A DNA stretch of 64,000 nt from Bog-756 sp963699345 (GCA_963699345.1 CAVOTL010000005.1:1798001-1862000); one strand, 5' to 3'. Shown: positions 16,491-25,684, counted from the first letter of the stretch. Numbers and translations: made by a program. Notes: generated by a model not told the origin, from the sequence alone.

Positions 16491-18733
16491 GATCCCGCCG
16501 GCGGGCCGTCGGTGGATGTGGCGCCCACCGGGGACGGAACGTCGTCGCGCCCGTCGGCCCCGGTGTCGTCGCCCTCCTCTTCCGCCCGTCGGGCGGCCCG
16601 CCGACGGAGCGACGTACGGATCCACCACACGGCCAGGACGACGACGGCACCCACGGTCAGGACGATGCCGACGACGGACGTCGAAGTGGACCGCACCGAC
16701 AGCTCTCCGGTGGCCATGTGCAGGGCGCTGCCCGGGGCCAGGACGCTGATGTCCAGACGGAAGACCCCCGAGGCGCGGGCCTGGACCCTGACGTACACGA
16801 CGTTGGAGCGGTGCAGGAGCGTGACGGGCGTGGACCACTGGGTCAGGCCGTTCGGGAACAGGAGCTTGTCGCTGCTCAGCACCAGGGTTCCGGATATCGC
16901 ATAGGGGGCGGTCGAGACCACCGTCACCGGGATGCGCCCGCTGTTGGAGGTGAGCGTCACCGACTGGCCACCCTCCACGGCCACCTGGCCCAGTTGGGCG
17001 TCGACCGCGGCCCCGGCGTTGGCGAGGACCTCGGACTGTTGGGAGGTGTGCAGCCCCTCCGACTCGCCGGCCAGCACCAGGTCGCCGAGCTGGAGGGTGA
17101 CCGATCGCGCCCCCGGGGCGGCGAGGCCGAACGCGTCGACCCGTGCCCGTTGGAGGCGGACCGCGGCCACGGGCGGCACCGAGGTGCCGGTCGTGGCCGT
17201 CCGGCAGCCCGTCCGGCAGGTGGCCGGCGTCGGGAAGTGGGAGAACAACTGCGCGGTGGTCACCGCGTCGATGACCGGATTCCCGTTGAGGGATCCGAGC
17301 AGGGCGTCGACGAAGGCGGGTTCTTCGCTCCAGGTGGTGGGGGCGACGGCCATCACCGCCCGGGGGGTCAGGCTGTTGGGGCGTTCGTAGTAGAGCTGGG
17401 CGAGCTCGGCCACCAGCTGATGGGCGGCGAGCACCGGGTCACCGGGGTCCGAGGTGAACCGCGAGGTGAGGTCGTCGTCGGCGGCCATGGCGTCCACCTG
17501 GACCCCGCGGTTGCCGTCCAGGGTGAACGGCGCGGTGGTCGACCCGTTGGAGGGGACCGAGGTCAGTTGGGACGCGGGCAGCACGAGCTGGTGGTACCCG
17601 GCGGCCGCCAGCGCGGTGATGGTGGCGGGATCGACACCGTCACCGGTGATCCAGGCACCCAGACCGCCCGAGGCCGACGGCACCGGCCGACCGGTGGCGG
17701 TGGCCACGAGCTCGGTACCCCGCGTCACCTGGCGGGCGAGCTCGGTCCCGAGGCCCGAGTCGACCAGCCCGGCGGCGTCGACCGGGGTGAAAGGGGCCGC
17801 CGTCAGCTGGTGGACCCCGGGACTGTCGGCCAGTTCCCCGAGTTGGGTCACGGTGGTCTGGTGGGCGGGGGTGTCGAGCAGCGCGGCCGTCTGCCCGCTC
17901 AGCTGCAGGGTCACCGGGACGGTCGGATGCTGCACGGCGACCGTCGCCACGGTGCCCACCACGGCGGACAGGGCCGCGGGGGAGGCGGGGGCGAGCGCGG
18001 CCCCCGGCCGGGCCAGGAGCGCGGCCGCCGACGGGCTCCGGGACGCCGGCAGGGTGATCTGGAGCGGCAGCACCACGGCGACCACGAGGCGTTCGGTGTC
18101 GGCCGGGGCGTCGGTGGTGATCAGGTGGGTCGTGAGCGACCCGACGACGGTGGAGGTCGCGGTGTCCACCAACGCCACCCGCACCGGAAAGACGCCGGCG
18201 GGGAACGACGTGCACTGTTCGCTGACGGGCAGCAGCTGGATGGTGAACGGTGCGGGTGCCGAGCTCGCCGAAGCGTTCGGACCCCCTTCCACCACGGGCA
18301 TCGCCAGGTCGACGCCACCTCCCGGGAGGGCGGGCAGCGACGCCAGGGGGACGGCCGACCGCGTCGCGGACATCGGCTCACCCAGGTCGGAGGCGGTCAG
18401 GGACTGGTCGAAGCCCGACAGCGTCGACAGGCAGGGGTAGACGGACACCTCCACCCCGAGCGACGCGGCGGGGAGGGACGTCGCCGCCTTGATGTGGAGG
18501 TCGAACGTCCCACCGACGGTGACCCAGCCCGACTGGTAGAGCAGCTTGAGCGACGGGGACGAGAGCACCGCGGACGAGGTGGGAGCGGCCCTCGGCCCGC
18601 CGGCCGCGCCCGCCGGCGCCGAGGTGGTCACCAGGGCGACGACGACCAGTGCGGCGAGGAGGAGGGCGGCCGGGAGTCGGCGCCCGCCGGGGTCACCGCC
18701 CGGTGGGCAGGGTCTGGCTCGGTGCCGGTCCAC
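16487..18733 (-). CDS. DUF6049-type secreted, membrane-anchored protein
   Basis: The 748-residue product has an N-terminal signal segment (about 20-43, LPAALLLAALVVVALVTTSAPAGAAGG), a large extracytoplasmic region, and one membrane helix near 700-720 (VVGIVLTVGAVVVLAVWW) followed by a basic RRRAARRAEEE tail. This matches the large uncharacterised protein that precedes murJ in Actinobacteria. It overlaps murJ by four bases, so a role in envelope assembly with MurJ is plausible but unproven. The divergent pcnA start is only 41 bases away. Confidence 0.8.
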   Translation of the reverse strand: MDRHRARPCPPGGDPGGRRLPAALLLAALVVVALVTTSAPAGAAGGPRAAPTSSAVLSSPSLKLLYQSGWVTVGGTFDLHIKAATSLPAASLGVEVSVYPCLSTLSGFDQSLTASDLGEPMSATRSAVPLASLPALPGGGVDLAMPVVEGGPNASASSAPAPFTIQLLPVSEQCTSFPAGVFPVRVALVDTATSTVVGSLTTHLITTDAPADTERLVVAVVLPLQITLPASRSPSAAALLARPGAALAPASPAALSAVVGTVATVAVQHPTVPVTLQLSGQTAALLDTPAHQTTVTQLGELADSPGVHQLTAAPFTPVDAAGLVDSGLGTELARQVTRGTELVATATGRPVPSASGGLGAWITGDGVDPATITALAAAGYHQLVLPASQLTSVPSNGSTTAPFTLDGNRGVQVDAMAADDDLTSRFTSDPGDPVLAAHQLVAELAQLYYERPNSLTPRAVMAVAPTTWSEEPAFVDALLGSLNGNPVIDAVTTAQLFSHFPTPATCRTGCRTATTGTSVPPVAAVRLQRARVDAFGLAAPGARSVTLQLGDLVLAGESEGLHTSQQSEVLANAGAAVDAQLGQVAVEGGQSVTLTSNSGRIPVTVVSTAPYAISGTLVLSSDKLLFPNGLTQWSTPVTLLHRSNVVYVRVQARASGVFRLDISVLAPGSALHMATGELSVRSTSTSVVGIVLTVGAVVVLAVWWIRTSLRRRAARRAEEEGDDTGADGRDDVPSPVGATSTDGPPAGS

Positions 18734-18774
18734 GTCGAACCGCAGCCTACGTCAGTCGAACTACCCTCGGCAGC

Positions 18775-20172
18775 GTGTTCCCCGACCGACTGCGGCCTCT
18801 GGTCGACGCCACCTCCGACCTGTCGGCCCGCTTCGCGGCGGACGGGCACCAGCTGTACCTGGTGGGCGGTTCCGTGCGCGACGCCATCATCTCGGGGGAC
18901 GGCACACCGGTCGGCGATACCGCCCCTGACCTGGACTTCACCACCGATGCCCGTCCCGACGCCATCGAAGCCCTGGTGCGCGGCTGGGCGGACGCCGTGT
19001 GGACCCAGGGGAAGCGGTTCGGGACCATCGCCTGCATCCGGGGCGGCCAGAAGTACGAGATCACGACCCACCGGGCCGAGGCCTACCACCCCGACTCCCG
19101 CAAGCCGGACGTGGCGTTCGGCGACGACATCGAGGAGGATCTCTCCCGCCGCGACTTCACCGTGAACGCCATGGCCCTGCGGTTGCCCGACCTCGAGCTC
19201 ATCGATCCCTTCGGGGGCCTCGCGGACCTGGCCGGGCACCGTCTGGCGACCCCGCTCGACCCGGAGACGTCCTTCACCGACGATCCCCTGCGGATGCTGC
19301 GTGCCGCGCGGTTCATCGCCCGACTGGACCTCGAACCCACGCCGGAGCTGGTGGCCGCCGTCACCGCGGAGCACGGCCGACTCTCCATCGTGTCGGCGGA
19401 ACGGATCCGCGACGAGCTGGACAAGATCATGGTGGTCCCGGTCCCGTCGACCGCCCTGTGGTTCGTCGTCCGCACCGGGCTGGCGGCAGAATTCCTGCCG
19501 GAGCTACCGGGCCTCGCCCTCGAACAGGACCCCATCCACCGGCACAAGGACGTGCTGGCCCACACCCTCGCGGTGGTGGACAAGACGTCGCCCGACCGCC
19601 TACTCCGCCTGGCCGCCCTCTTCCACGACGTCGGCAAGCCCCGGACCCGCGCCTTCGTGGACGGGGGGGTGACCTTCCACCACCACGAGGTGGTGGGGGC
19701 CCGGATGACCCGCAAGCGGATGCAGGCGCTCCGCTACCCCAACGACGAGGTCGACATCGTCACCGAACTGGTCAACCTGCACCTCCGGTTCCACACCTAC
19801 CGTCTCGGCTGGACGGACCGGGCGGTCCGTCGCTACGTGCGGGACGCAGGACCCCTGCTCGACCGCCTGAACGAGCTGACCCGGTGCGACTGCACCACGC
19901 GCAACGCCGCCAAGGCCCGGGCCCTCGACCGGCGTATGGACGAACTCGAGGACCGCATCGCCGCCCTACGCGAGCAGGAGGAGCTCGACGCCATCCGCCC
20001 GGATCTGGACGGTGCGCAGGTCATGGCCCATCTCGGTATCCCGCCGGGTCGCGAGGTGGGGGATGCCCTGGCCCACCTGCTCGAGGTCCGCATGGACGAA
20101 GGCCCCCTCCCGGAGGAGGAGGCCTTCCGTCGACTCGACGAATGGTGGGCCGGACGGACCACCCCGGCGTGA
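18775..20172 (+). CDS. pcnA: CCA-adding tRNA nucleotidyltransferase
   Basis: This class II nucleotidyltransferase adds or repairs the CCA end of tRNA. The 465 residues show the head motif LVGGSVRDAI, the DLDFTT metal-binding pair, EDLSRRDFTVNAMAL, the RNA-contacting ERIRDEL region, and an HD domain with LAALFHDVGKPRTR. GTG 18775 is the start that gives the family N-terminus; no Shine-Dalgarno is visible, so the message may be nearly leaderless. It diverges from the DUF6049-murJ block, as in mycobacteria. Confidence 0.93.
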   Translation: MFPDRLRPLVDATSDLSARFAADGHQLYLVGGSVRDAIISGDGTPVGDTAPDLDFTTDARPDAIEALVRGWADAVWTQGKRFGTIACIRGGQKYEITTHRAEAYHPDSRKPDVAFGDDIEEDLSRRDFTVNAMALRLPDLELIDPFGGLADLAGHRLATPLDPETSFTDDPLRMLRAARFIARLDLEPTPELVAAVTAEHGRLSIVSAERIRDELDKIMVVPVPSTALWFVVRTGLAAEFLPELPGLALEQDPIHRHKDVLAHTLAVVDKTSPDRLLRLAALFHDVGKPRTRAFVDGGVTFHHHEVVGARMTRKRMQALRYPNDEVDIVTELVNLHLRFHTYRLGWTDRAVRRYVRDAGPLLDRLNELTRCDCTTRNAAKARALDRRMDELEDRIAALREQEELDAIRPDLDGAQVMAHLGIPPGREVGDALAHLLEVRMDEGPLPEEEAFRRLDEWWAGRTTPA

Positions 20173-20178
20173 GGAACC

Positions 20179-20194
20179 GGTCGGCCGGCCGACC
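20179..20194. terminator. Palindromic terminator between pcnA and ino1
   Basis: GGTCGGCC/GGCCGACC is a perfect 16-base palindrome seven bases after the pcnA stop and 16 bases before the ino1 stop. Position between convergent genes suggests a shared hairpin terminator, though no T-run follows. Confidence 0.45.
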
Positions 20195-20209
20195 GACGGA
20201 CCGGTGGGG

Positions 20210-21307
20210 TCAGGCCTCGGGCCAGACCGGCCCGGGGTCGCCGGCCGCGAAGGCTTCCACCATCTCGTGGCAGATGTCGTCGGTGTACTGCACCGGCGGC
20301 GACTTCATGAAGTACGACGACGGGCCGAGCAGCGGTCCACCGATGCCGCGGTCGAGCGCGAGTTTGGCGCACCGCACGGCGTCGATGATGACCCCGCCGG
20401 AGTTGGGCGAATCCCACACCTCGAGCTTGAGCTCGAGATTGAGGGGGACGTCGCCGAAGTTGCGACCCTCCATCCGGATGTAGCACCACTTGCGGTCCTG
20501 GAGCCACGGCACATGGTCCGACGGACCGATGTGGACGTCATCGGGACCGAGCGTCGAGTGCTGGATCTGGCTGGTGACGGCCTGGGTCTTCGAGACCTTC
20601 TTCGATTCCAGGCGTCCCCGGTCGAGCATGTTCTTGAAGTCCATGTTCCCACCCACGTTGAGCTGGTAGGTGTGGTCGAGGGCCAGTCCCCGGTCCTCGA
20701 AGAGTCGGGTCAGCACGCGGTGGACGATGGTGGCCCCCACCTGGGACTTGATGTCGTCCCCCACGATGGGCACGCCGGCCTCACGGAACTTCATCGCCCA
20801 TTCCGGGTCGGAGGCGATGAACACGGGGATGGCGTTCACGAAGGCCACCTTGGCGTCGATGGCGCACTGCGCGTAGAAGCGCTGGGCCTCTTCGGAGCCC
20901 ACGGGCAGGTAGCTGACCAGGACCTCGGCGCCCGACTCCTTCAGGGCGGCCACGATGTCCACCGGTTCCGCCGGCGACTCCTCGATCATCTCCCGGTAGT
21001 AGGAGTTGAGGCCGTCGAGGGTCGGGCCCCGTCGGACCTCGACCCCGATGTCCGGCACATCGGCGAAGCGGATGGTGTTGTTCTGGCTGCAGAAGATGGC
21101 CTTGGCCAGGTCCTGACCGACCTTGGCGGCGTCCACGTCGAAGGCGGCGACGAACTCGAGGTCGCTGACGTGGTAGCCACCGAGGTCGACGTGCATCAGG
21201 CCGGGCACGACCTCGCCGGCCACGGCGTCCTTGTAGTACTCCACGCCCTGGATCAGCGAACTGGCGCAGTTGCCCACGCCGGCGATCGCCACTCGGATCT
21301 TGCTCAT
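20210..21307 (-). CDS. ino1: Inositol-3-phosphate synthase
   Basis: Converts glucose-6-phosphate to inositol-3-phosphate with NAD, feeding phosphatidylinositol and mycothiol in Actinobacteria. The 365 residues begin MSKIRVAIAGVGNCASSLIQGVEYY and include VGDDIKSQVGATIVHR, LNVGGNMDFKNML and KLEVWDSPNSGGVIIDAVR, all typical of the bacterial short form. ATG 21307 is the family start; ATG 21316 (MHIMSKI) is possible. The divergent-pair order with padR upstream matches the mycobacterial ino1 locus. pgi, which competes for glucose-6-phosphate, is at 47.8 kb. Confidence 0.95.
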   Translation of the reverse strand: MSKIRVAIAGVGNCASSLIQGVEYYKDAVAGEVVPGLMHVDLGGYHVSDLEFVAAFDVDAAKVGQDLAKAIFCSQNNTIRFADVPDIGVEVRRGPTLDGLNSYYREMIEESPAEPVDIVAALKESGAEVLVSYLPVGSEEAQRFYAQCAIDAKVAFVNAIPVFIASDPEWAMKFREAGVPIVGDDIKSQVGATIVHRVLTRLFEDRGLALDHTYQLNVGGNMDFKNMLDRGRLESKKVSKTQAVTSQIQHSTLGPDDVHIGPSDHVPWLQDRKWCYIRMEGRNFGDVPLNLELKLEVWDSPNSGGVIIDAVRCAKLALDRGIGGPLLGPSSYFMKSPPVQYTDDICHEMVEAFAAGDPGPVWPEA

Positions 21308-21383
21308 GATGTGCATCCCTTCATGTGTGTGGTCGCGCCCCGGGGGGTCGCATTGGCAGGAGCCCCCGGGCGGGAGCTGGTTC

Positions 21384-22118
21384 TCATGACGCACCCGAAG
21401 GTGACGTCGAGGTCATGGCGCCCCCGGAACGGGGGTCGCCGAGATCGGTTTCGGCGGGGCCGGAACCGGTGGGGTCGGAGTCGTCGGTACCCCGGACCGG
21501 CGCCTGGCGCAGACGCTCGGCGTCGATCAGCCGGTCCAGCCAGGCGATGTCGTGCTCGGTGGCTTCGGTGCTGTGCTCGACGAGCGAGCGGGTGTACACG
21601 TCGAGGCGGTCGCCCGAGGCCCGCACCAGGTCGGTCGCCAGCCGCCGGGTGAGCTGGGCCCGCCGGCGCTCCAGCAGGGCCAGTCGGGCGGACGGGGCGA
21701 GGTGGCGGGCGAAGGCGAGCCGTAGGCCGAAGCTGCGGGCATCGTCCGCACCGGCCGGCTCCTCGCCTTCGAGCAGCTGTTCGAACAGGACCCGGCCCTC
21801 GTCGGTGATGCGGTACACCTTGCGCGACCGCTTGGTACCGAGGCTGGCGCCCGCCCGCCGGGCCCGGAGGCCGGCCCGCTCGCCGCTCAGCGAGCCGGTG
21901 GACGGGATCGGCGAGGACGGCACCGCGCCGGCCGCCACCGTCACGGCTCCCGACCGCTCCAGCCGGGAGAGGGCCGGATACAGAGAGCCGAACGAGATGT
22001 TGGCGAACAGGCCCAGTTCGTCGCGGAGGCGCCGACGGATCTCGTAGCCGTGCATCTCCTGCTCGAAGAGGAGGCCCAGGATGGCCAGATCGAGCACGTC
22101 AGGCCATCGACCGGGCAC
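21384..22118 (-). CDS. PadR family transcriptional regulator
   Basis: The 244 residues open with the PadR winged helix (VLDLAILGLLFEQEMHGYEIRRRLRDELG, then GSLYPALSRLERSGAV and RKVYRITDEGRVLFEQLL), followed by a helical C-terminal dimerisation region (about 125-205) and a disordered tail. A 35-residue insertion of Pro/Ser/Gly lies between recognition helix and wing. It is 76 bases upstream of ino1 on the same strand, as in mycobacteria. An inverted-repeat operator sits 34 bases upstream of its start, which suggests self-control and possibly control of ino1. Confidence 0.9.
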   Translation of the reverse strand: MPGRWPDVLDLAILGLLFEQEMHGYEIRRRLRDELGLFANISFGSLYPALSRLERSGAVTVAAGAVPSSPIPSTGSLSGERAGLRARRAGASLGTKRSRKVYRITDEGRVLFEQLLEGEEPAGADDARSFGLRLAFARHLAPSARLALLERRRAQLTRRLATDLVRASGDRLDVYTRSLVEHSTEATEHDIAWLDRLIDAERLRQAPVRGTDDSDPTGSGPAETDLGDPRSGGAMTSTSPSGAS

Positions 22119-22152
22119 GGGGGCGGGGGTTCACCAACTGCATACCGTCCAC

Positions 22153-22195
22153 GATACATCATTTCGATGTATCAGATTGATATATCGAAATGATG
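22153..22195. promoter_or_regulatory. Probable PadR operator
   Basis: GATACATC (22153-22160) and GATGTATC (22166-22173) form a perfect 8-bp dyad around ATTTC. A larger near-perfect repeat pairs 22157-22173 with 22179-22195 (16 of 17 positions). The ATACAT/ATGTAT core is what PadR proteins commonly bind. The site lies between padR and the divergent DUF5318 gene and is the most AT-rich stretch nearby. Confidence 0.75.
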
Positions 22196-22368
22196 CTCGC
22201 CAGCCACCGTCACCGACGGCCCCGACCCGGCCGGTCGCGGTGGATCCGGAGCCGGGCCACCCTCCGCCCGACCCGGCCCGAGGACGCGGCGCGCATCCGG
22301 GGCCATCCGGCGACGGTGACGGGGGCGGGTCCGGTCCTCCCGGGAGGACGAGGCGGTACCCTGTCCCG

Positions 22369-22812
22369 ATGGGTTTCCGACCGGGAACACTCGACGGTCT
22401 ACAGACCTCTCCCACCGGGGGACAGGTCGAGTACCTCCTCGCCCGGAACTCGGTCATCCGTGAATTCCGCAAGGGGCGGCTTTCCCGACTCGACGTGTGC
22501 GACGCCCATCCGGAACTGGTCCGGGCGGCCACCAACCTCGGTCGCCCGATGGGCGAGCAGTGTCCGATCTGCGAGGAGTCCGAACTCGTCGACGTGACAT
22601 TCGTGTTCGGCTCCCGGTTGCCCGCCGGCGGACGGTGCGTGGCGACCCAGGCCGAGCTCACCCGCTACTGGCGGCGCAAGGAGCCGGTGGTCTGCTACGT
22701 GGTCGAGGTGTGCTGCGCGTGCCGGTGGAACCACCTCCAGCGCATGTACCCGGCGGGCGCCGGAGTGGACGCCGTGGCCCGCAAGCCGCTGCGCAGCCGC
22801 TCGAAGGGCTGA
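22369..22812 (+). CDS. DUF5318 zinc-ribbon-like protein
   Basis: The 147 residues carry two paired-cysteine knuckles, CPIC near 64-67 and CCAC near 116-119, consistent with a zinc ribbon. The length and flanking sequence (VEYLLARNSVIREFRKGRLSRLDVCDAHPELVRAA) match the actinobacterial DUF5318 family, whose function is unknown. ATG 22369 is used; a longer open frame runs upstream through the padR promoter and lacks similarity. It diverges from padR as in mycobacteria. Confidence 0.85.
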   Translation: MGFRPGTLDGLQTSPTGGQVEYLLARNSVIREFRKGRLSRLDVCDAHPELVRAATNLGRPMGEQCPICEESELVDVTFVFGSRLPAGGRCVATQAELTRYWRRKEPVVCYVVEVCCACRWNHLQRMYPAGAGVDAVARKPLRSRSKG

Positions 22813-22964
22813 TCCCGCCCTCTCGACCCATCCCCGGCAGTCCCCTGTCCGGGCGGACGGGACCGCAGTACGATGAGGGTGCAGTCATCCGTACTCCGCG
22901 GGCGAGTCCCGCCGATGCCGCCGGCAGCCCCCGGGGCGCTGGACGGTAGAACAGGAGGAAGTCC

Positions 22965-23780
22965 ATGCCCGATCCCCGGTCCGTGCCCGTGACCGTCCCG
23001 ACGGTCCGCGCCACCAAGGTCCGTGACGGCCGTGAGCCGCTCGTGATGGTGACCGCCTACGACGCGCCCGGCGCCCGCATCGTGGATGCCGCCGGCGTCG
23101 ACCTGATCCTGGTGGGCGACTCGGTCGCCAACGTCGTCCTCGGCTACGAGGACACCCTGCACGTCACGGTGGCCGACATGGCCCATCACGTCGCCGCCGT
23201 CGCCCGGGCCCGTCCCCGAGCCCTCGTCGTGGGCGACCTCCCGTGGATGAGCTACCACGTCGACGTGGCCGACACGGTCCGCAACGCCGCCACGTTGATC
23301 CGGGCGGGCGCGCAGTGCGTCAAGCTCGAGGGTGGGGCCATCCGGGCCCCCATGGTGCGGGCGCTGGTGGATGCCGAGATCCCGGTGATGGGCCACATCG
23401 GCCTCACCCCGCAGTCGGTCCTCGCCTTCGGCGGGTTCAAGGTCCAGGCCCGCGACGACGAGGCCGCCGCCCTGTTGATCGAGGGGGCGACGGTCCTGGC
23501 CGGCGCCGGCGCCTTCGCCATCGTCGTCGAAGGTGTCCCCGAGAAGGTCGGGGCGGCCGTCACCGACGCCGTCGACGTGCCGACGATCGGCATCGGGGCC
23601 GGACCGGGGTGCGACGGACAGGTGCTGGTCCTCCACGACCTGCTCGGAATCTCGGGTCGCACGCCGAAGTTCGTCCGGCGATACGCCGAGCTGGCCGAGG
23701 ACGCCACCGCCGCCGTGGCCGCCTACGCGGCCGACGTCCGCTCCGGTGCCTTCCCGGCCGACGCGGAGGTGTACCACTGA
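22965..23780 (+). CDS. panB: 3-methyl-2-oxobutanoate hydroxymethyltransferase
   Basis: PanB makes ketopantoate from 2-oxoisovalerate and methylene-tetrahydrofolate, the first step to pantothenate and CoA. The 271 residues include MVTAYDAPGARIVDAAGVDLILVGDSVANVVLGYEDT (metal-ligand Asp), VKLEGG, MGHIGLTPQS and the catalytic Glu region VVEGVPEKV. ATG 22965 follows AACAGGAGGAAGTCC. It stands alone on the plus strand with 131 bases before rpsF; panC and panD are not in the window. Confidence 0.96.
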   Translation: MPDPRSVPVTVPTVRATKVRDGREPLVMVTAYDAPGARIVDAAGVDLILVGDSVANVVLGYEDTLHVTVADMAHHVAAVARARPRALVVGDLPWMSYHVDVADTVRNAATLIRAGAQCVKLEGGAIRAPMVRALVDAEIPVMGHIGLTPQSVLAFGGFKVQARDDEAAALLIEGATVLAGAGAFAIVVEGVPEKVGAAVTDAVDVPTIGIGAGPGCDGQVLVLHDLLGISGRTPKFVRRYAELAEDATAAVAAYAADVRSGAFPADAEVYH

Positions 23781-23911
23781 TCGTCGGCTAGAGTGCTCTG
23801 GCTGTTCCGGCCGCCACGACGCACCACAGGTGGCCGATGTCATAGTCCGACCTGCCCCACGCCGTGGGGCTCGGGCGCAGAGCGCCCGATCCAGAGGGAG
23901 GTGAGCCGTCG

Positions 23912-24250
23912 ATGCGGCCCTACGAAACCATGGTCATTTTCGATACCGGAGCCGATGAGGCTGCGGTCAACGGGGTCCTCGACCGGGCCCTCGCCGCGCT
24001 GAAGGCCAAGGGGGGCAACCCGGGCCGGGTCGAGCGCTGGGGCCGGCGCACGTTCGCCTACGAGCTCCAGCACAAGCGCGAGGGCTACTACGTCCTCATC
24101 GAGTTGAACGCCGAACCTCCGGCCGTCGCCGACATGGAGCGGGTGCTCGTCCTGGCCGACGAGGTGCTCCGGCACAAGGTCATCCGGCTCCCCGAGAAGG
24201 TCGCCGGTCGTCGGGCCGCCGCCGCGGCGGCCGCCAACGGGGAGGGCTGA
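23912..24250 (+). CDS. rpsF: 30S ribosomal protein S6
   Basis: S6 binds S18 in the platform of the small subunit. The 112 residues MRPYETMVIFDTGADE through HKVIRLPEKV cover the full fold, followed by an Arg/Ala-rich tail. ATG 23912 is preceded by GGGAGGTGAG. An in-frame ATG 48 bases upstream has no such site. It starts the rpsF-ssb-rpsR-rplI operon; ssb follows two bases after its stop. Confidence 0.96.
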   Translation: MRPYETMVIFDTGADEAAVNGVLDRALAALKAKGGNPGRVERWGRRTFAYELQHKREGYYVLIELNAEPPAVADMERVLVLADEVLRHKVIRLPEKVAGRRAAAAAAANGEG

Positions 24251-24252
24251 TC

Positions 24253-24726
24253 ATGGCCGGCAACGCAGTCACCCTGGTAGGCAACATCACCCGCGATCCC
24301 GAACTCCGGTTCACCAACACCGGGCAGGCGACCGCGAGCTTCGGCCTGGCGGTGAACCGCCGCTGGCAGAACCGTCAGACCCAGGAGTGGGAGGAGGCCA
24401 CCTCGTTCTTCGACGTGGTCTGCTGGCGGGAGATGGCCGAGAACGCCGCCGAGAGCCTGAGCCGCGGCTCCCGGGTCATCGTGACCGGTCGCCTGGAGCA
24501 GCGCAGCTGGGAGACCCCCGACGGCGACAAGCGCTCCAAGGTGGAGGTCGTGGCCGACGAGATCGGTCCGAGCATCCGCTGGGCGACCGCCCAGGTCACC
24601 AAGAACGAGCGGCGCGGCCCCGGCGACGGGCCGTCGGGCGGGGGCGGGGGCGGTCGCGGCGGACAGTCGAGCGGGGGCGGCGCACCGGCCGACTCCGGAT
24701 ACGGATACAGCGAGGAGCCCTTCTGA
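24253..24726 (+). CDS. ssb: Single-stranded DNA-binding protein
   Basis: SSB coats single-stranded DNA at forks and recruits repair proteins through its C-terminus. The 157 residues begin MAGNAVTLVGNITRDPELRF with the OB fold to about residue 112, then a Gly-rich linker, ending YSEEPF. The usual tip is DDIPF, so this ending is acidic and Pro-Phe terminated but slightly altered. The stop overlaps the rpsR ATG by one base, keeping it in the S6-S18-L9 operon. Confidence 0.96.
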   Translation: MAGNAVTLVGNITRDPELRFTNTGQATASFGLAVNRRWQNRQTQEWEEATSFFDVVCWREMAENAAESLSRGSRVIVTGRLEQRSWETPDGDKRSKVEVVADEIGPSIRWATAQVTKNERRGPGDGPSGGGGGGRGGQSSGGGAPADSGYGYSEEPF

Positions 24727-25241
24727 TGGCCAGGAACAACGATCGTGGAGGCAGCACCGCCCGCCGAGCCCCCAAGGACAACGGCCGGCGAGTCAAGAAG
24801 AAGCCGTGTGCCCTGTGCAAGGACCGGGTGGAGTGGGTCGACTACAAGGACGTCGCCATGCTCCGCAAGTACATGAGCGACCGGGGCAAGATCCGGGCCC
24901 GCCGCGTGTCGGGCAACTGCACCCAGCACCAACGGGACGTGGCCATCGCCATCAAGACGGCGCGGGAGCTCGTGCTGCTGCCCTACACGCAGCGGACGAC
25001 GACGGAGCGGCCCGGTGGCCGGGGCGGACGTGGCGGTCGCGACGGCGGCGTCGGCGGCGGTGGCCGGCGCGGGCGTGACGAGGAGCGGACCCTCGGCGAG
25101 GACGGTGCCTCCACCGCCATTCCCGACGGCACCCCCGCCCCTGCGGCCGACCCCGCGGTGGAGGTCGCCGAGGTCGAGGTCGTCGAACTGGCCGACGGCG
25201 AGCAGATCGTCATCGTGGAAGAGGCGGGTGAGGAGTCATGA
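24726..25241 (+). CDS. rpsR: 30S ribosomal protein S18 with long C-terminal extension
   Basis: S18 partners S6 on the ribosomal platform. Residues 1-91 are a normal zinc-type S18 (KKPCALCKDRVEWVDYKDV, then SGNCTQHQRDVAIAIKTARELVLLPY; Cys 28, 31 and 65). About 80 further residues follow: a Gly/Arg segment (92-115) and an acidic, valine-rich end (VAEVEVVELADGEQIVIVEE). Most S18 proteins are about 75-90 residues. The added tail keeps the same high-GC codon style as its neighbours and ends in ATGA overlap with rplI, so it is not a read-through artefact by appearance. Confidence 0.92.
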   Translation: MARNNDRGGSTARRAPKDNGRRVKKKPCALCKDRVEWVDYKDVAMLRKYMSDRGKIRARRVSGNCTQHQRDVAIAIKTARELVLLPYTQRTTTERPGGRGGRGGRDGGVGGGGRRGRDEERTLGEDGASTAIPDGTPAPAADPAVEVAEVEVVELADGEQIVIVEEAGEES

Positions 25242-25684
25242 AGGTCCTCCTGCGCACGGATGTGGACGGGGTGGGCAAGCGGGGGGACATCATCGATGTC
25301 GCCGGTGGCTTCGCCCGCAACCACCTGCTGCCGGCCGGCAAGGCCATCCCCGCCTCGGACGGCGTGGAGGCGCAGGCGTCGGCCATGCGCCGTTCGCGTG
25401 ATCTGAAGGACGCCCGGGACCGTGAGGGTTCCGAGACCGTGGCCAAGACGCTGGTCGGCAACACGATCACCATCCCGGCCCGGGCCGCCAACGACCGGCT
25501 CTTCGGCTCGGTCGGTGCCGCCGACATCGTGCGCCACGTCCAGGAGCAGACCGGGGCGGTCATCGACCGTCACGACCTGCGCCTCGAGGAGCCCATCAAG
25601 ACGGTGGGGGAGCACAGCGTGCGGGTCGAGCTGATCGGCGGCGTGGTGTTCGAACTCACGGTGGACGTCGTCGCCGAGGCGTGA
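25238..25684 (+). CDS. rplI: 50S ribosomal protein L9
   Basis: L9 is an elongated protein at the base of the L1 stalk. The 148 residues have the N-domain MKVLLRTDVDGVGKRGDIIDVAGGFARNHLLPAGKA, a connecting helix (RSRDLKDARDREGSETVAKTL) and the C-domain. ATG 25238 overlaps the rpsR stop by four bases. A strong hairpin 40 bases after the stop probably ends the operon before dnaB. Confidence 0.96.
   Translation: MKVLLRTDVDGVGKRGDIIDVAGGFARNHLLPAGKAIPASDGVEAQASAMRRSRDLKDARDREGSETVAKTLVGNTITIPARAANDRLFGSVGAADIVRHVQEQTGAVIDRHDLRLEEPIKTVGEHSVRVELIGGVVFELTVDVVAEA

Noticed and set aside
14437..16650. Arg/Pro-rich minus-strand frame alternative to murJ
   Set aside because: Same strand, other frame; murJ has all conserved segments and this one is low-complexity.
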